Assembly (NCBI RefSeq): GCF_003946885.1
Contig: NZ_RWKQ01000003.1
Span: 27,194-91,193 of the forward strand
Length of the DNA: 64,000 nt
Source of the DNA: Specibacter cremeus
Lineage (GTDB): Bacteria; Actinomycetota; Actinomycetes; Actinomycetales; Micrococcaceae
Direction: 5' to 3'
The position numbers were made by a program, and so were the translations under genes. Shown here piece after piece: positions 24,657-33,574 of the stretch; the first letter of the stretch is position 1; every line of letters begins with the position of its first letter. The notes below the pieces were generated by a model. The model searched no databases. It was not told where the DNA came from and saw only the letters and a program-made list of their open reading frames with translations.

Positions 24657-25639
24657 ACCTTGAAAAGATGCATGATGTCGGGATCGTCGGAGGTGGTGCC
24701 GCGGGTTTGAGCGCGGCCGTCGCCTTGGCGCGATCCCTGCGCTCGGTGGTCGTCGTGGATGGCGGCGACCCGCGCAACGCTCCCGCCGCCGGCGCGCACA
24801 ACGTCCTCGGGCACGACGGAATCGCGCCGGCGGAGCTGATGGCGGGCGGGCGACGAGAGGCGGAACACTACGGGGCCCAGATCCGCCGGGGCCGGGCCAT
24901 CGCCGCGCGCCGTCGCAATGGCGGGTTCGAGGTGGATCTCGCCGGCGGCGGGAGTATCCGGGCGCGTCGGCTCCTGCTGGCCACGGGGCTGACCGACGAA
25001 CTCCCGGCTGTCCCCGGTGTCCGGGAGTTCTGGGGACGGAGCGTGCTGCACTGCGCCTACTGCCACGGGTGGGAAGTGCGCGGGCGCCGCATTGGTGTCC
25101 TCGGCACGAGCCCCCTCAGCGTCCACCAGGCTTTGCTGTTCCGGCAGCTCAATGATGACGTCACGCTGTTCCTCAACACGATGCCCGCCCCGGGCGCGGA
25201 GGCATCGGAGCAGCTGGCCGCCCGGGACATCCGGGTCGTGCACGGCGCTGTCGACCGGCTGCGCGGTGACAACGATGCCGTGAGCGCCGTCGTGCTCGAC
25301 GACGATCGGGAGTTCCCGGTGGACGCGGTGACGGTGGCGCCCCGGTTCCTTGCGCGGGCAGAGCTGTACGAACAGCTCGGCGGAACGCTCGTCGAGCACC
25401 CGCTCGGCGCCTTCATCGCGACTGGCCCGATGGGGCTGACGGACATCCCCGGCGTTTGGGCGGCGGGGAACGCCAGCGGCCTCGGAGCGATGGTCGCCGC
25501 CGCAATGGGAGCAGGGGTTGCGGCCGGCGCCGCTATCAATGCAGATCTCGTGACCGAGGATGCCGAGGCCGCCGTTCGAGCGCGAGCGGAAAGGACCGCA
25601 CCTTCCACGGAAACGCGTGACGACGCGGTTGCACAGTGA
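24653..25639 (+). CDS. Thioredoxin-reductase-like FAD thiol oxidoreductase (GliT/DepH type)
   Basis: 328 residues. FAD binding is by VGIVGGGAAGLSAAVAL at the N-terminus; the redox pair is C134 and C137 in LHCAYCHGWEV; the C-terminal FAD motif is IPGVWAAGNASG. A histidine-glycine after the CxxC, in place of the Asp of thioredoxin reductase, is typical of low-mass oxidases such as GliT, HlmI and DepH that close disulfides in natural products. The second Rossmann motif (IGVLGTSPLSVHQALL) lacks the usual GxGxxA, so NADPH use is doubtful and oxygen may be the acceptor. It is coupled to the methyltransferase. Confidence 0.87.
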   Translation: MNLEKMHDVGIVGGGAAGLSAAVALARSLRSVVVVDGGDPRNAPAAGAHNVLGHDGIAPAELMAGGRREAEHYGAQIRRGRAIAARRRNGGFEVDLAGGGSIRARRLLLATGLTDELPAVPGVREFWGRSVLHCAYCHGWEVRGRRIGVLGTSPLSVHQALLFRQLNDDVTLFLNTMPAPGAEASEQLAARDIRVVHGAVDRLRGDNDAVSAVVLDDDREFPVDAVTVAPRFLARAELYEQLGGTLVEHPLGAFIATGPMGLTDIPGVWAAGNASGLGAMVAAAMGAGVAAGAAINADLVTEDAEAAVRARAERTAPSTETRDDAVAQ

Positions 25640-25715
25640 ACTGTGCTCGGTGAACTGTGTTCCGTGAACTCCGACACGAGCTGGACGCACCCCATCAGCA
25701 GGGGTGCGTACGGTG

Positions 25716-26156
25716 TCAGCCCCCGTGTGCAGGGCCCGGCTCGGACGGGGCCAGGCCGGCGAGCCGTTCAATGATGCGCAGCCCGGCCGGGGTGCCCGGC
25801 CAGTGGCGGCGCAGCGGCTCGGGCCCGGCGGAACGGAGCAGGGACCGCAGGACCAGGGCGACAATGATCACGTCGTCCGCGTAGCCGATCACCGGCAGGA
25901 AATCCGGGACCAGGTCAAGCGGCGAGACCAGGTAGACCAGCAGCAGCGCGAGCTTGATCCGCACGCCGCGGGGCACGGCCCTGTCCGCCGCGAGCCGCCG
26001 GACCACCCGAAGCAGGTCGGGCAGCAGGCGCAGGGCATCCTTCATCTCGACCGTTTCCGGATGCCGCCGGGCGTAGACCCACAGACCGAGCAACAGCACC
26101 ACGTAGACGCCGAGGAGTCCGGCCAGGATTCCCAGAAGCACATCCCACCAGGCCAC
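25716..26156 (-). CDS. YkvA-family (DUF1232) membrane protein
   Basis: 146 residues. One membrane helix at the N-terminus (VLLGILAGLLGVYVVLLLGL), then the DUF1232 signature YLVSPLDLVPDFLPVIGYADD. The GTG at 26156 is chosen because it follows the ChrB-domain stop by 4 bp; the open frame continues upstream but overlaps that gene. The function of YkvA proteins is unknown; in this arrangement it is co-transcribed with the ChrB-domain gene. Confidence 0.85.
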   Translation of the reverse strand: MAWWDVLLGILAGLLGVYVVLLLGLWVYARRHPETVEMKDALRLLPDLLRVVRRLAADRAVPRGVRIKLALLLVYLVSPLDLVPDFLPVIGYADDVIIVALVLRSLLRSAGPEPLRRHWPGTPAGLRIIERLAGLAPSEPGPAHGG

Positions 26157-26160
26157 GGCG

Positions 26161-26721
26161 CTACGCCCTGGGCCCGGGCGATGCCGACTCGGCCGGTGCA
26201 TGCAGGGTCGCATAGACACTGTCGGCATAGCCATCAAAAACCGTGGCGCACTGTCGCAGCAGCTCATCGGCGGCCTCTGCCTCGGGCAGTTCAAGGACGT
26301 CACGGCTCTTCAGTTCCCGGTACCAGCGACGCAGCCGGTCCAGGCTCTGCTCTTCCTCCTCGAGCTCGGCAAGGGTGAACTTCCCATTGCGGATCTCCTT
26401 GGCGATCTCCGCCTCGAACTTCGCGCAGTCCCCGGCGAACTCCTGCCACTCGTCAAGGCGCAGCCCCGTGAAAGCCGAACGCAGCGCGTCCTCGCCGGGG
26501 GCCTGCGCCCCGCCGGTGGGCAGCACCAGCACATCCCCCGAGCCACGGCCGGCAAGTTCGACCACCTTCGCCACGGCGGCCGAAAAATGCGGGGTGTCGG
26601 GGACGGTCCAAACCCCCGAGGAGACCGGGGCCGCACCGATTTTCCGCAGCTCACGCCACACGCCGACGCGTGTCCGGGAGGTTTCGCCTGTCAGTCGGAC
26701 AATGAGCAGCAACCAGTTCAT
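26161..26721 (-). CDS. ChrB N-domain protein (chromate-resistance regulator-like)
   Basis: 186 residues. The N-terminus NWLLLIVRLTGETSRTRVG followed by VWRELRKIGAAPVSSGVW is the ChrB N-terminal domain, which senses chromate in ChrB regulators. The C-terminal half is a charged helical region (LEEEEQSLDRLRRWYRELK). Stand-alone ChrB-N proteins without chromate exporter ChrA are frequent in actinobacteria, and no chrA is present here. The -10 TATGAT lies six bases before the ATG, so the message is probably leaderless. Confidence 0.85.
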   Translation of the reverse strand: MNWLLLIVRLTGETSRTRVGVWRELRKIGAAPVSSGVWTVPDTPHFSAAVAKVVELAGRGSGDVLVLPTGGAQAPGEDALRSAFTGLRLDEWQEFAGDCAKFEAEIAKEIRNGKFTLAELEEEEQSLDRLRRWYRELKSRDVLELPEAEAADELLRQCATVFDGYADSVYATLHAPAESASPGPRA

Positions 26722-26727
26722 GAGTGG

Positions 26728-26767
26728 ATCATACCCGATACATTCCACTTGTAACAATCGTTACAAG
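26728..26767 (-). promoter_or_regulatory. Leaderless promoter with palindromic operator
   Basis: On the minus strand TATGAT (26728-26733) is 6 nt from the ATG, giving transcription start at or next to the start codon. A perfect palindrome, CTTGTAAC-GATT-GTTACAAG (26748-26767), overlaps the expected -35 (TTGTTA at 18-bp spacing). This is a strong repressor-site candidate for the ChrB/YkvA unit. Confidence 0.65.
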
Positions 26768-26816
26768 GCGGAACCGACAGACAAGTAGACCGTGGCGCAC
26801 GCTTGGCGCACGCGTG

Positions 26817-27158
26817 TCAGGGGTGTGATTGCCAGACGCCGAAGCGATTTCCTTGCGGATCACCCAGATGGGCAAAGGCGCCCGTATCGATCGCGGTCTT
26901 CGGCAGGAGCACGGTCGCCCCCAGCGTCACCGCCTTCTCCACCGCGTCGTCGACGCTGTCGACGTGGACGTAGAAGATCGCCCACCCGCCGGCACCCATC
27001 GAGCTCGTGTCCATGAGACCGCCGGCCTGTCCATCGACCATGCGATACCCGGCCTCGCCGGCGCCGCCGATCGGCCAGTCGAACAGGTCGCCATAGAACT
27101 TCCCTGCCCCCTCCGGGTCGCCACTGCCAATCTCAAAGTAGTCAACCGTATTAGCCAT
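26817..27158 (-). CDS. VOC-family protein (glyoxalase/bleomycin-resistance fold)
   Basis: 113 residues, one VOC domain: TVDYFEIGSGDPEGAGKFYGDLFDW split as the usual beta-alpha start with FYGDLFDW, the central YVHVDSVDDAVEKAV, GATVLLPKTAI, and the closing FAHLGDPQGNRFGVWQ. It is a typical small cytoplasmic member that dimerises to build the active site. Metal ligands are only partly conserved (no His at the first position), so it may not be an enzyme. Substrate unknown. Confidence 0.87.
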   Translation of the reverse strand: MANTVDYFEIGSGDPEGAGKFYGDLFDWPIGGAGEAGYRMVDGQAGGLMDTSSMGAGGWAIFYVHVDSVDDAVEKAVTLGATVLLPKTAIDTGAFAHLGDPQGNRFGVWQSHP

Positions 27159-27288
27159 TGCCGTTCCTTCCCTCGCCCGCCACCATCATGGTAGGCGCGC
27201 ACCGACGCGGCACTCAATGGTTCGCGGCAAGGTGGCCGGCCGGGCACCATGGGCGATCCGTAACATCGGCGCAAATCCCCCGACAGCC

Positions 27289-27337
27289 TTGTCACGCACC
27301 GGGAGGGGTGACATAGTTTCGACTGTTATCCATAACA
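27289..27337 (+). promoter_or_regulatory. Promoter and operator of the GH101 gene
   Basis: TTGTCA (27289-27294), a 17-bp spacer and CATAGT (27312-27317) form a plausible sigma-70-type promoter. A perfect dyad TGTTAT-CC-ATAACA (27324-27337) covers the expected transcription start, as expected for a repressor operator. About 65 bp of leader follow, with a GGCGGCT / AGCCGCC hairpin. Confidence 0.6.
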
Positions 27338-27402
27338 TAGGCGGCTCCGGCAACGCCGAAGCCGCCTTCCGAAGAGGCACCAACGCCCCCTAAGGACATC
27401 GC

Positions 27403-30400
27403 ATGATCTCCACACCACAGTCCACTCTCCCGGACCGCCGGGCCTCCCGCGGACCGCGCGACCGACGTGCCGCCCTGGCCCGGACGCTGGCGACGGCCGT
27501 CACCACGGCGTCCCTGGTAGCGGCACTGAGCGTAGGAACCGGAGCGGTTGCCGCGCACGCCGCCCCGGACTCCTCCGGCACGCCCATCACACCCAGCCAG
27601 TACACGCTGATCGGCGCCGACTCCCAGTCGCCGGCCTACCCGGCCCCGCCCGCCTTGGACGGCACGGCCGTCGGCGCCTTCGACAACGACTACTCCTCGC
27701 AATGGACGGTCGCGTACAAGGTGGTCAACGGCGTCGGCGTGGCCGACCCCATGCCGCACTGGATCTCCTGGGACGTGGGCGGCTCGTTCACGCTGACCGG
27801 TCTGGACTACTCCGTGAAGAACCAGGCCAACGGGCCCATCAAGGACTTCAAGGTTTTCGCCACGAACGACCGCGCCATCGCCACCGACCCGAAGGGCGAC
27901 TGGGGCGCGCCCGTCGCGACGGGCAGCTTCGTCCAGCCGACCAGCAACACCCAAGTCCAGACGGTCCTGTTCAACAGCCCGGTCAAGGCCCGGTATGTGA
28001 AGTTCGAGGCCGATAGCGCCGTCAACGGCAGCAACAATGCGTCGGCATCCGAGCTGCGCGTACGCGCCACCGGCGACACCACGCCGCAGCCCGTTCCACC
28101 CGCGCCGCCGGCCGATCCGGCCACCCCCGTGAAAATCAGCAACGGCAAGGGCCTGGATGTCCTGGTGGGCAAGGAATTCCCGCAGGTAATCTCCTACTCC
28201 CTGGGCGGCAAGTCGCTGGCCGGCCAGGCGGACAAGCTGAAGGACTTCACGCTCAACGGCAAGAACCACGCGGCCGCCACCACCATGACGGCCACGCCCA
28301 CTGCGGCCACGTACACGTCAACGTTCGCGGACTTCCCGAACCTGGCCATCGAGTCCTCGCTCACCGTCACCCCCAAGAACACGGTGGAATTCGCCGTCAC
28401 CAAGATTTCCGGCAGCGCCGCCACCACGCTGGACCAGCTCGCCATCCCCAACCAATCCCTGGTATCGGTTGACTCGGCCGACCCGCGGGCCCAGCTGGCC
28501 CGCACCAGGATCTCCACCGACTCCACCACCACGGCCGACCAGTTCGTCTCCGTCACCGGCACCACGAAAACAGACGCGGCCGACGTCGGCACCCCCTACG
28601 GTTTTGTCAGCAACTCCCAGCTCTCCGCCGGCCTGATGACGAACGCCACGGACGACTCCGCCCAGGACTCCAACGTCAACTGGAACACGCGCCTGCAGTC
28701 GAGGATCGTCGATGCCGGCAACGGGGCCAAGCGGGCCGAACTGTCCGTGGGCAACTACACGTACGCGGCGGCCGGGGCCACCGACCCGCGCGTGCTGTTC
28801 TACCAGCTGCCCAAGACCACCGTGGTGCTCTCCGCCGACGCCAACAACGACGGCAAGGTCACCTGGGAGGACGGCGCCATCGCGTTCCGCAACGCCATGA
28901 CAGCGCCGCTGGGCGCAAGCCGCGTCCCGGAACGCGTGGTGCAGCACATCCCGTTCAACTTCGCCTCCGAGGCCGCCAACCCGTTCCTGAAGACCCTGGA
29001 CAACGTCAAGCGGATCTCGCAATCCACGGACGACCTGGGCCAGTGGGTGCTGGAAAAGGGCTACGCCAATGAAGGGCACGACTCCGGGCACCCAGACTAC
29101 GGCGGGGACTACAACACACGCGCCGGCGGCCTGACGGACCTGAACACCTTGGCCTCCAAGGGCGCGGCGTACAACGCCGACCTGGCCGTGCACGTCAACG
29201 TCACCGAGGCGTACCCGCAGGCCAAGAGCTTCAGCTCCGGCATGATCTCCGGCCAGGCCAACGGCTGGGACTGGCTGAACCAGTCCTACCACATCGACCA
29301 GCGCAAGGACCTCGGCACCGGGGCCATCCTGGACCGCTTCGCCGAGCTCCACAAGGAAGCCCCCGGCATCAAGACGGTCTACATCGACGCCTACTACTCC
29401 AGCGGGTGGCTGGCCGACCAGCTCGCCACCCAGCTGCACAAGATGGGCTTCGAGGTGGCCTCCGAATGGGCGTACAAGTTCGAAGGCAACTCGATCTGGT
29501 CGCACTGGGCCAATGACAAGAACTACGGCGGTGCCACGAACAAGGGCATCAACTCCAGCATTGTCCGCTTCATCGCCAACACCCAGCGCGACGTCTGGAA
29601 CACCGACCCGCTGCTCGGCGGCGCCCAGCTCAAGGAATTCGAGGGCTGGACCGGCCAGGACGACTGGAACGCCTTCTACAACAACATCTGGGTCAACAAC
29701 CTGCCCACCAAGTTCCTCCAGCACTTTGACGTCACCAACTGGGACTTTGGCAAGTCGGCCACGCTGACCGGCGGGGTCGCCATCAACATGGTCAACGGCC
29801 AGCGCCAGATCAGCATGGGCAACGCCGTGGTCCTGGACGGCGGGACGTACCTGCTGCCGTGGCAGGACGCCGTGGACAACAGCAAGACCACCTCCCCGCT
29901 GCAGGCCGACAAGATGTACTTCTACTCGGCCACGGGCGGCACCACCACGTTCACGCTGACCAGCCAGTTCGCCAACACGCGCAACTTCACGCTGTACAAG
30001 CTCAGGGACCAGGGCCGCACCAAGGTGGCCGACGTCATCAACACCAACGGCACCGTCACCCTGACCGGCGACAAGGGCGTCCCCTACGTGCTGGCTCCCA
30101 ACGGCGACAAGCCGGTCAACAAGGACGCTGGCTACGGCGACGGTTCCATGCTGGTTGACCCCGGCTTCAACGCCGGCAACCTCGACGCCTGGAACCCGAG
30201 CGGTGGCGCCGCCATCTCGCGCACCGCGACAGGCGACAATGTAGCGGTCCTGGGGACCTCGGCGTCGTCCATCTCCCAAACCGTGAAGAAGCTGGAGAAG
30301 GGCAAGAAGTACACGCTCAGCGCCAACGTGGAAATCACTGCCGGCAACCGCCGCGCCGTCACCCTCGGCGTCACCGGCAAGGGCGTGGACGCCTCCAACA

Positions 30401-32019
30401 CCTTCGACATCACCCCCGCCAAGAACCAGGTGGCCGCCGATGCCAAGCAGGGCACGTACTCCCAGCGGGCCTCGGTGCAGTTCACCGCTCCCGTCAACCA
30501 GAAGGTGGACGTGTTCATCAGCGCCGTGGCCGGATCCGCGGCCGTGACGCTGGACGACGTGCGCATCATGGAGGACACCACGACGCCGGTGGCCGGTGCG
30601 CCGGATGGTCCCGGGACGCTGGTGGCCAGCGCCAACTTCGAAGGCAACCAGCCCGGCTGGGGCCCGTTTGTGAAAGGTGACGCCGGCGGCGCCACCGATC
30701 CGCGCACCAGCATCAGCAACCTCCACGCCCCTTACTCACAGAAGGAATGGAAGAACACGTACAGCCCCTACAACTCCGGGACGCTGAACGGCCAGGCGGT
30801 CGATGACGTGCTGGACGGCAACAACTCGCTGAAGTCGCACGAGGAGAACACCGGCCTGGTGTACCGGACGGTGCCGGCCACGATCCCGTTCACGGCCGGC
30901 CACTCCTACGCGGTGTCCTTCAAGTACCAAACGAACATCGCCGGTCAGTGGCAGTGGGTGACCGGTGCCGACACCGTTTCCGGCGGCACCGTGACGTCCC
31001 GCGACCTCAAGGACGAAGCCATGGCCCCGGCCCTGAACACCGCCACGTACTCACGGACGTTCACCGCCGGCTGTGGCGACAACTGGGTGGGCCTGCGCAA
31101 GACCGGGGCGGCCAACGGCGCCGACTTTGTCATTGACGACTTCACCGTCACCGACCTCGGCGTCGTGACCGGCGGCGCAGCCTGCGCCTCCGTGGCAGGG
31201 CCCGCCAACGCCGACCTGAACCCGGGCACCACGAACAGCTTCGTGACCACGTTCACCAACAACGAGGCCACCGAAGCGACCAACGTGGCGATGTCGCTGG
31301 GCACCCTGCCCGCCGGCTGGTCCGCGCAGGTCGCGGCCAAGGACGGCAACCTGGCGGGCACCGTGAAGCCAGGTGCCACGGCCAAGACCACGTGGATCAT
31401 CACCACCCCGGCCGGCGCCGCGGGCACCACCACGGTGATCCACCCGGCCGCGACGTATTTCAACAACTGCGCCACCAAGACCGTGGATTCGGACTCGAAC
31501 CTGGCGGTCAGCAGCCAGGCGATGGTGCCGACGTCGGCCATGACGGCGACGGCGGACTCGGAGAACCTGGACTCCGGTCCGGGTGAAGGCCCTGCGGCCA
31601 ACGTGCTCGACGGCGACCCCAGCACCATCTGGCACACCCAGTACGACCCCACCATCACCAACTACCCGCACTGGCTGCAGCTGAACCTCAACAGCACGTA
31701 CACCGTCAACGGCTTTGGCTACCAGGGACGGCAGTCCGGCGGCCAAAACGGCAAGGTGAAGGGCTACACCATCTTCACCTCGATGGACGGGACAACGTGG
31801 ACCCAGGTGGCCACCGGAAACCTGGTCGACACGACCGCGATGCAGAACATCACGTTCCCCGCCGTCCAGGCCAAGTTCGTGAAGTTCCAGGCGAACAGCG
31901 CCATCAACGGGCTGCAGTTCGCTGCGGCCGCGGAGATGCGGGTGTACGGCACCGGCGGGACCGCGCTGGCCGGGTTCGACCCGTCGCCGCGGCCCGCGGA
32001 CACGGCCTGCACGCCGTAA
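27403..32019 (+). CDS. Secreted endo-alpha-N-acetylgalactosaminidase (GH101) with carbohydrate-binding domains
   Basis: 1538 residues. A long twin-basic signal peptide ends near AAHAAPDS. Domains in order: F5/8C-type binding module (about 60-220, WISWDVGGSFTLTGLDYS), GH101 supersandwich and TIM barrel (about 240-900) including a calcium loop DANNDGKVTWEDG, candidate nucleophile D662 in KTVYIDAYYSSGW and acid/base E688 in VASEWAYKFEGNSIW, two jelly-roll modules (about 910-1280), a NEW3-like module (about 1285-1370), and a C-terminal F5/8C module (about 1385-1525, HWLQLNLNSTYTVNGFGY). GH101 enzymes release Gal-beta-1,3-GalNAc from Ser/Thr of mucin-type glycoproteins. There is no LPxTG anchor, so it is secreted. 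AAGGAC precedes the ATG. Confidence 0.93.
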   Translation: MISTPQSTLPDRRASRGPRDRRAALARTLATAVTTASLVAALSVGTGAVAAHAAPDSSGTPITPSQYTLIGADSQSPAYPAPPALDGTAVGAFDNDYSSQWTVAYKVVNGVGVADPMPHWISWDVGGSFTLTGLDYSVKNQANGPIKDFKVFATNDRAIATDPKGDWGAPVATGSFVQPTSNTQVQTVLFNSPVKARYVKFEADSAVNGSNNASASELRVRATGDTTPQPVPPAPPADPATPVKISNGKGLDVLVGKEFPQVISYSLGGKSLAGQADKLKDFTLNGKNHAAATTMTATPTAATYTSTFADFPNLAIESSLTVTPKNTVEFAVTKISGSAATTLDQLAIPNQSLVSVDSADPRAQLARTRISTDSTTTADQFVSVTGTTKTDAADVGTPYGFVSNSQLSAGLMTNATDDSAQDSNVNWNTRLQSRIVDAGNGAKRAELSVGNYTYAAAGATDPRVLFYQLPKTTVVLSADANNDGKVTWEDGAIAFRNAMTAPLGASRVPERVVQHIPFNFASEAANPFLKTLDNVKRISQSTDDLGQWVLEKGYANEGHDSGHPDYGGDYNTRAGGLTDLNTLASKGAAYNADLAVHVNVTEAYPQAKSFSSGMISGQANGWDWLNQSYHIDQRKDLGTGAILDRFAELHKEAPGIKTVYIDAYYSSGWLADQLATQLHKMGFEVASEWAYKFEGNSIWSHWANDKNYGGATNKGINSSIVRFIANTQRDVWNTDPLLGGAQLKEFEGWTGQDDWNAFYNNIWVNNLPTKFLQHFDVTNWDFGKSATLTGGVAINMVNGQRQISMGNAVVLDGGTYLLPWQDAVDNSKTTSPLQADKMYFYSATGGTTTFTLTSQFANTRNFTLYKLRDQGRTKVADVINTNGTVTLTGDKGVPYVLAPNGDKPVNKDAGYGDGSMLVDPGFNAGNLDAWNPSGGAAISRTATGDNVAVLGTSASSISQTVKKLEKGKKYTLSANVEITAGNRRAVTLGVTGKGVDASNTFDITPAKNQVAADAKQGTYSQRASVQFTAPVNQKVDVFISAVAGSAAVTLDDVRIMEDTTTPVAGAPDGPGTLVASANFEGNQPGWGPFVKGDAGGATDPRTSISNLHAPYSQKEWKNTYSPYNSGTLNGQAVDDVLDGNNSLKSHEENTGLVYRTVPATIPFTAGHSYAVSFKYQTNIAGQWQWVTGADTVSGGTVTSRDLKDEAMAPALNTATYSRTFTAGCGDNWVGLRKTGAANGADFVIDDFTVTDLGVVTGGAACASVAGPANADLNPGTTNSFVTTFTNNEATEATNVAMSLGTLPAGWSAQVAAKDGNLAGTVKPGATAKTTWIITTPAGAAGTTTVIHPAATYFNNCATKTVDSDSNLAVSSQAMVPTSAMTATADSENLDSGPGEGPAANVLDGDPSTIWHTQYDPTITNYPHWLQLNLNSTYTVNGFGYQGRQSGGQNGKVKGYTIFTSMDGTTWTQVATGNLVDTTAMQNITFPAVQAKFVKFQANSAINGLQFAAAAEMRVYGTGGTALAGFDPSPRPADTACTP

Positions 32020-32037
32020 CCTGACGGCGTTCGCGAC

Positions 32038-32191
32038 CTCGGTGGTCGAGCTCGTCGAGACCCGGTGGTCGAGCTTGTCAGACCTTGATACCAACGATCT
32101 CGACGGGCTCGATCACCGGCCGTCCCGGTGGTCGAGCCTGTCGAGACCTGATTTCGACGGGCTCAATCACCGACGGGCTCGATCACCGGCC
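32038..32191. repeat. Family 1 palindromic repeat (locus 4)
   Basis: Several imperfect copies of GGTGGTCGAGCTTGTCGAGACC and of TCGACGGGCTCGATCACCGG (shown in part) lie between the convergent GH101 and hutI stops. Confidence 0.78.
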
Positions 32192-32203
32192 GGCCCCTGC
32201 TCG

Positions 32204-33415
32204 TTACACCGCCCGCACGCCCGCCCGCCACACGGCCGCCGTCAGCGGGATGCCGGGCCGGTAGGCCAGGTGCGTGGCGGACGGCGCCTTGAGCAGGTGC
32301 AGGTCGGCCCGGTGGCCGACGGCGATGGACCCGACGGCGCGTCGGTCGTCCGCGTCCGTCCCGGCCTCCCGCCCCAGCGCGAGCGCCCCGCCGTACGTCG
32401 CCGCACGCACCGCCTCGTGCACGGACAGGCCCATCTGCAGCACGGCCGTCGTGACGCAGTACGCCATGGACGACGTGTACGACGTCCCCGGGTTGCAGTT
32501 CGAGGCGATGGCGACCTGCACGCCGGCGTCCAGCAGCCGGCGCGCCGGCGCCAGCGGCTGGCGCGTGGACAGGTCGCAGGCGGGCAGGACGGTCGCGACG
32601 GTCCCCCGTTGCGAACCGACGGCGGCCGCATCCCAACCGGACCATGACTGCGCAAGGCGCGCGACGTCGTCGTCCGTCAGGTAATTCACGTGGTCCACGC
32701 TCGCGGCACCGAACTCGACGGCGAGCGCCACCCCCTCCCCCGGGCCCAGCTGGTTGCCGTGCACGCGCAGGCCCAGCCCGGCGTCGCGGCAGGCGGCCAG
32801 CACGCGGCGTGACTGCTCGGGGGTGAACGCGCCGCGCTCGCAGAACACGTCGGCCCAGCGCGCGTAGGGCCGGACGGCGGCGAGCATGGGGCCGCAGACC
32901 AGGTCCGTGTATTCCTCGGGATCGGAGCCGGCCGGGACCAGGTGGGCGCCCAGGTACGTGACCTCGTCGGCGATGGTGGACGCGATGCGGGCGCTGCGGG
33001 CCTCCTGCTCGACGTCCAGCCCGTAACCGGTCTTCGTCTCCAGGTACGTGGTGCCCTGCGACACCGCCTCGGCGACACGGCCCAGGCCCAGCCGGGTCAG
33101 CTCGAAGTCGGTGGCGGCCCGGGTGGCCTCCATGGTCACGCCGATGCCGCCGGCGCTGTACTGCTGGCCGGCCATGCGGGCCTCGAATTCGGCCGTCCGG
33201 TCGCCGGCGAACACCAGGTGCGTGTGCGAGTCGACCCAGCCGGGCAGCACGGCACGGCCCTCCGCGTCGGTGCGGGTGTCGGCGGCGGGCGCGTGCACGG
33301 CGTCGCCGATCCACGCGATCCGCTCTCCCTCGATCACGACGGCCGCATTGCGCCGGGTCCCCTGCTCGCGGTCCTGGGTCATCAGTTCGCCGATGTTCGT
33401 GATCAGTTCGCTCAT
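32204..33415 (-). CDS. hutI: Imidazolonepropionase
   Basis: 403 residues. This amidohydrolase opens imidazolone-5-propanoate in histidine degradation. The metal site HxH is in GWVDSHTHLVFAGDR, substrate-binding ETKTGYGLD and the later HGNQLGPGEG and ASNCNPGTSYTSSM match HutI. Other hut genes (hutU, hutH, hutG) are not in the window, so the pathway is split or continues elsewhere. The ATG at 33415 is the first in frame after the metal-binding N-terminal strand context; the frame is open further upstream but overlaps the repeat and the divergent gene. Confidence 0.95.
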   Translation of the reverse strand: MSELITNIGELMTQDREQGTRRNAAVVIEGERIAWIGDAVHAPAADTRTDAEGRAVLPGWVDSHTHLVFAGDRTAEFEARMAGQQYSAGGIGVTMEATRAATDFELTRLGLGRVAEAVSQGTTYLETKTGYGLDVEQEARSARIASTIADEVTYLGAHLVPAGSDPEEYTDLVCGPMLAAVRPYARWADVFCERGAFTPEQSRRVLAACRDAGLGLRVHGNQLGPGEGVALAVEFGAASVDHVNYLTDDDVARLAQSWSGWDAAAVGSQRGTVATVLPACDLSTRQPLAPARRLLDAGVQVAIASNCNPGTSYTSSMAYCVTTAVLQMGLSVHEAVRAATYGGALALGREAGTDADDRRAVGSIAVGHRADLHLLKAPSATHLAYRPGIPLTAAVWRAGVRAV

Positions 33416-33487
33416 GGCCCCAGCGTACGACGGCGGCGGGCCGGGTGGCGCGGGTCGGTGCCAGTTGCGTCTCGGATGCCAGATAGG

Positions 33488-33551
33488 GGTCTCGACAAGC
33501 TCGACCACCGGTGGTCGAGCTTGTCGAGACCCCGAGCTTGTCGAGACCCCC
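33488..33551. repeat. Family 1 palindromic repeat (locus 5)
   Basis: GGTCTCGACAAGCTCGACCA is followed directly by its own complement (GGTGGTCGAGCTTGTCGAGA), making a near-perfect 22-base-arm palindrome, plus a partial third copy. This is the only member found between divergent genes (hutI and the LysE exporter). Confidence 0.8.
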
Positions 33552-33574
33552 AGCGGACCCGGACAATGGCCTGT

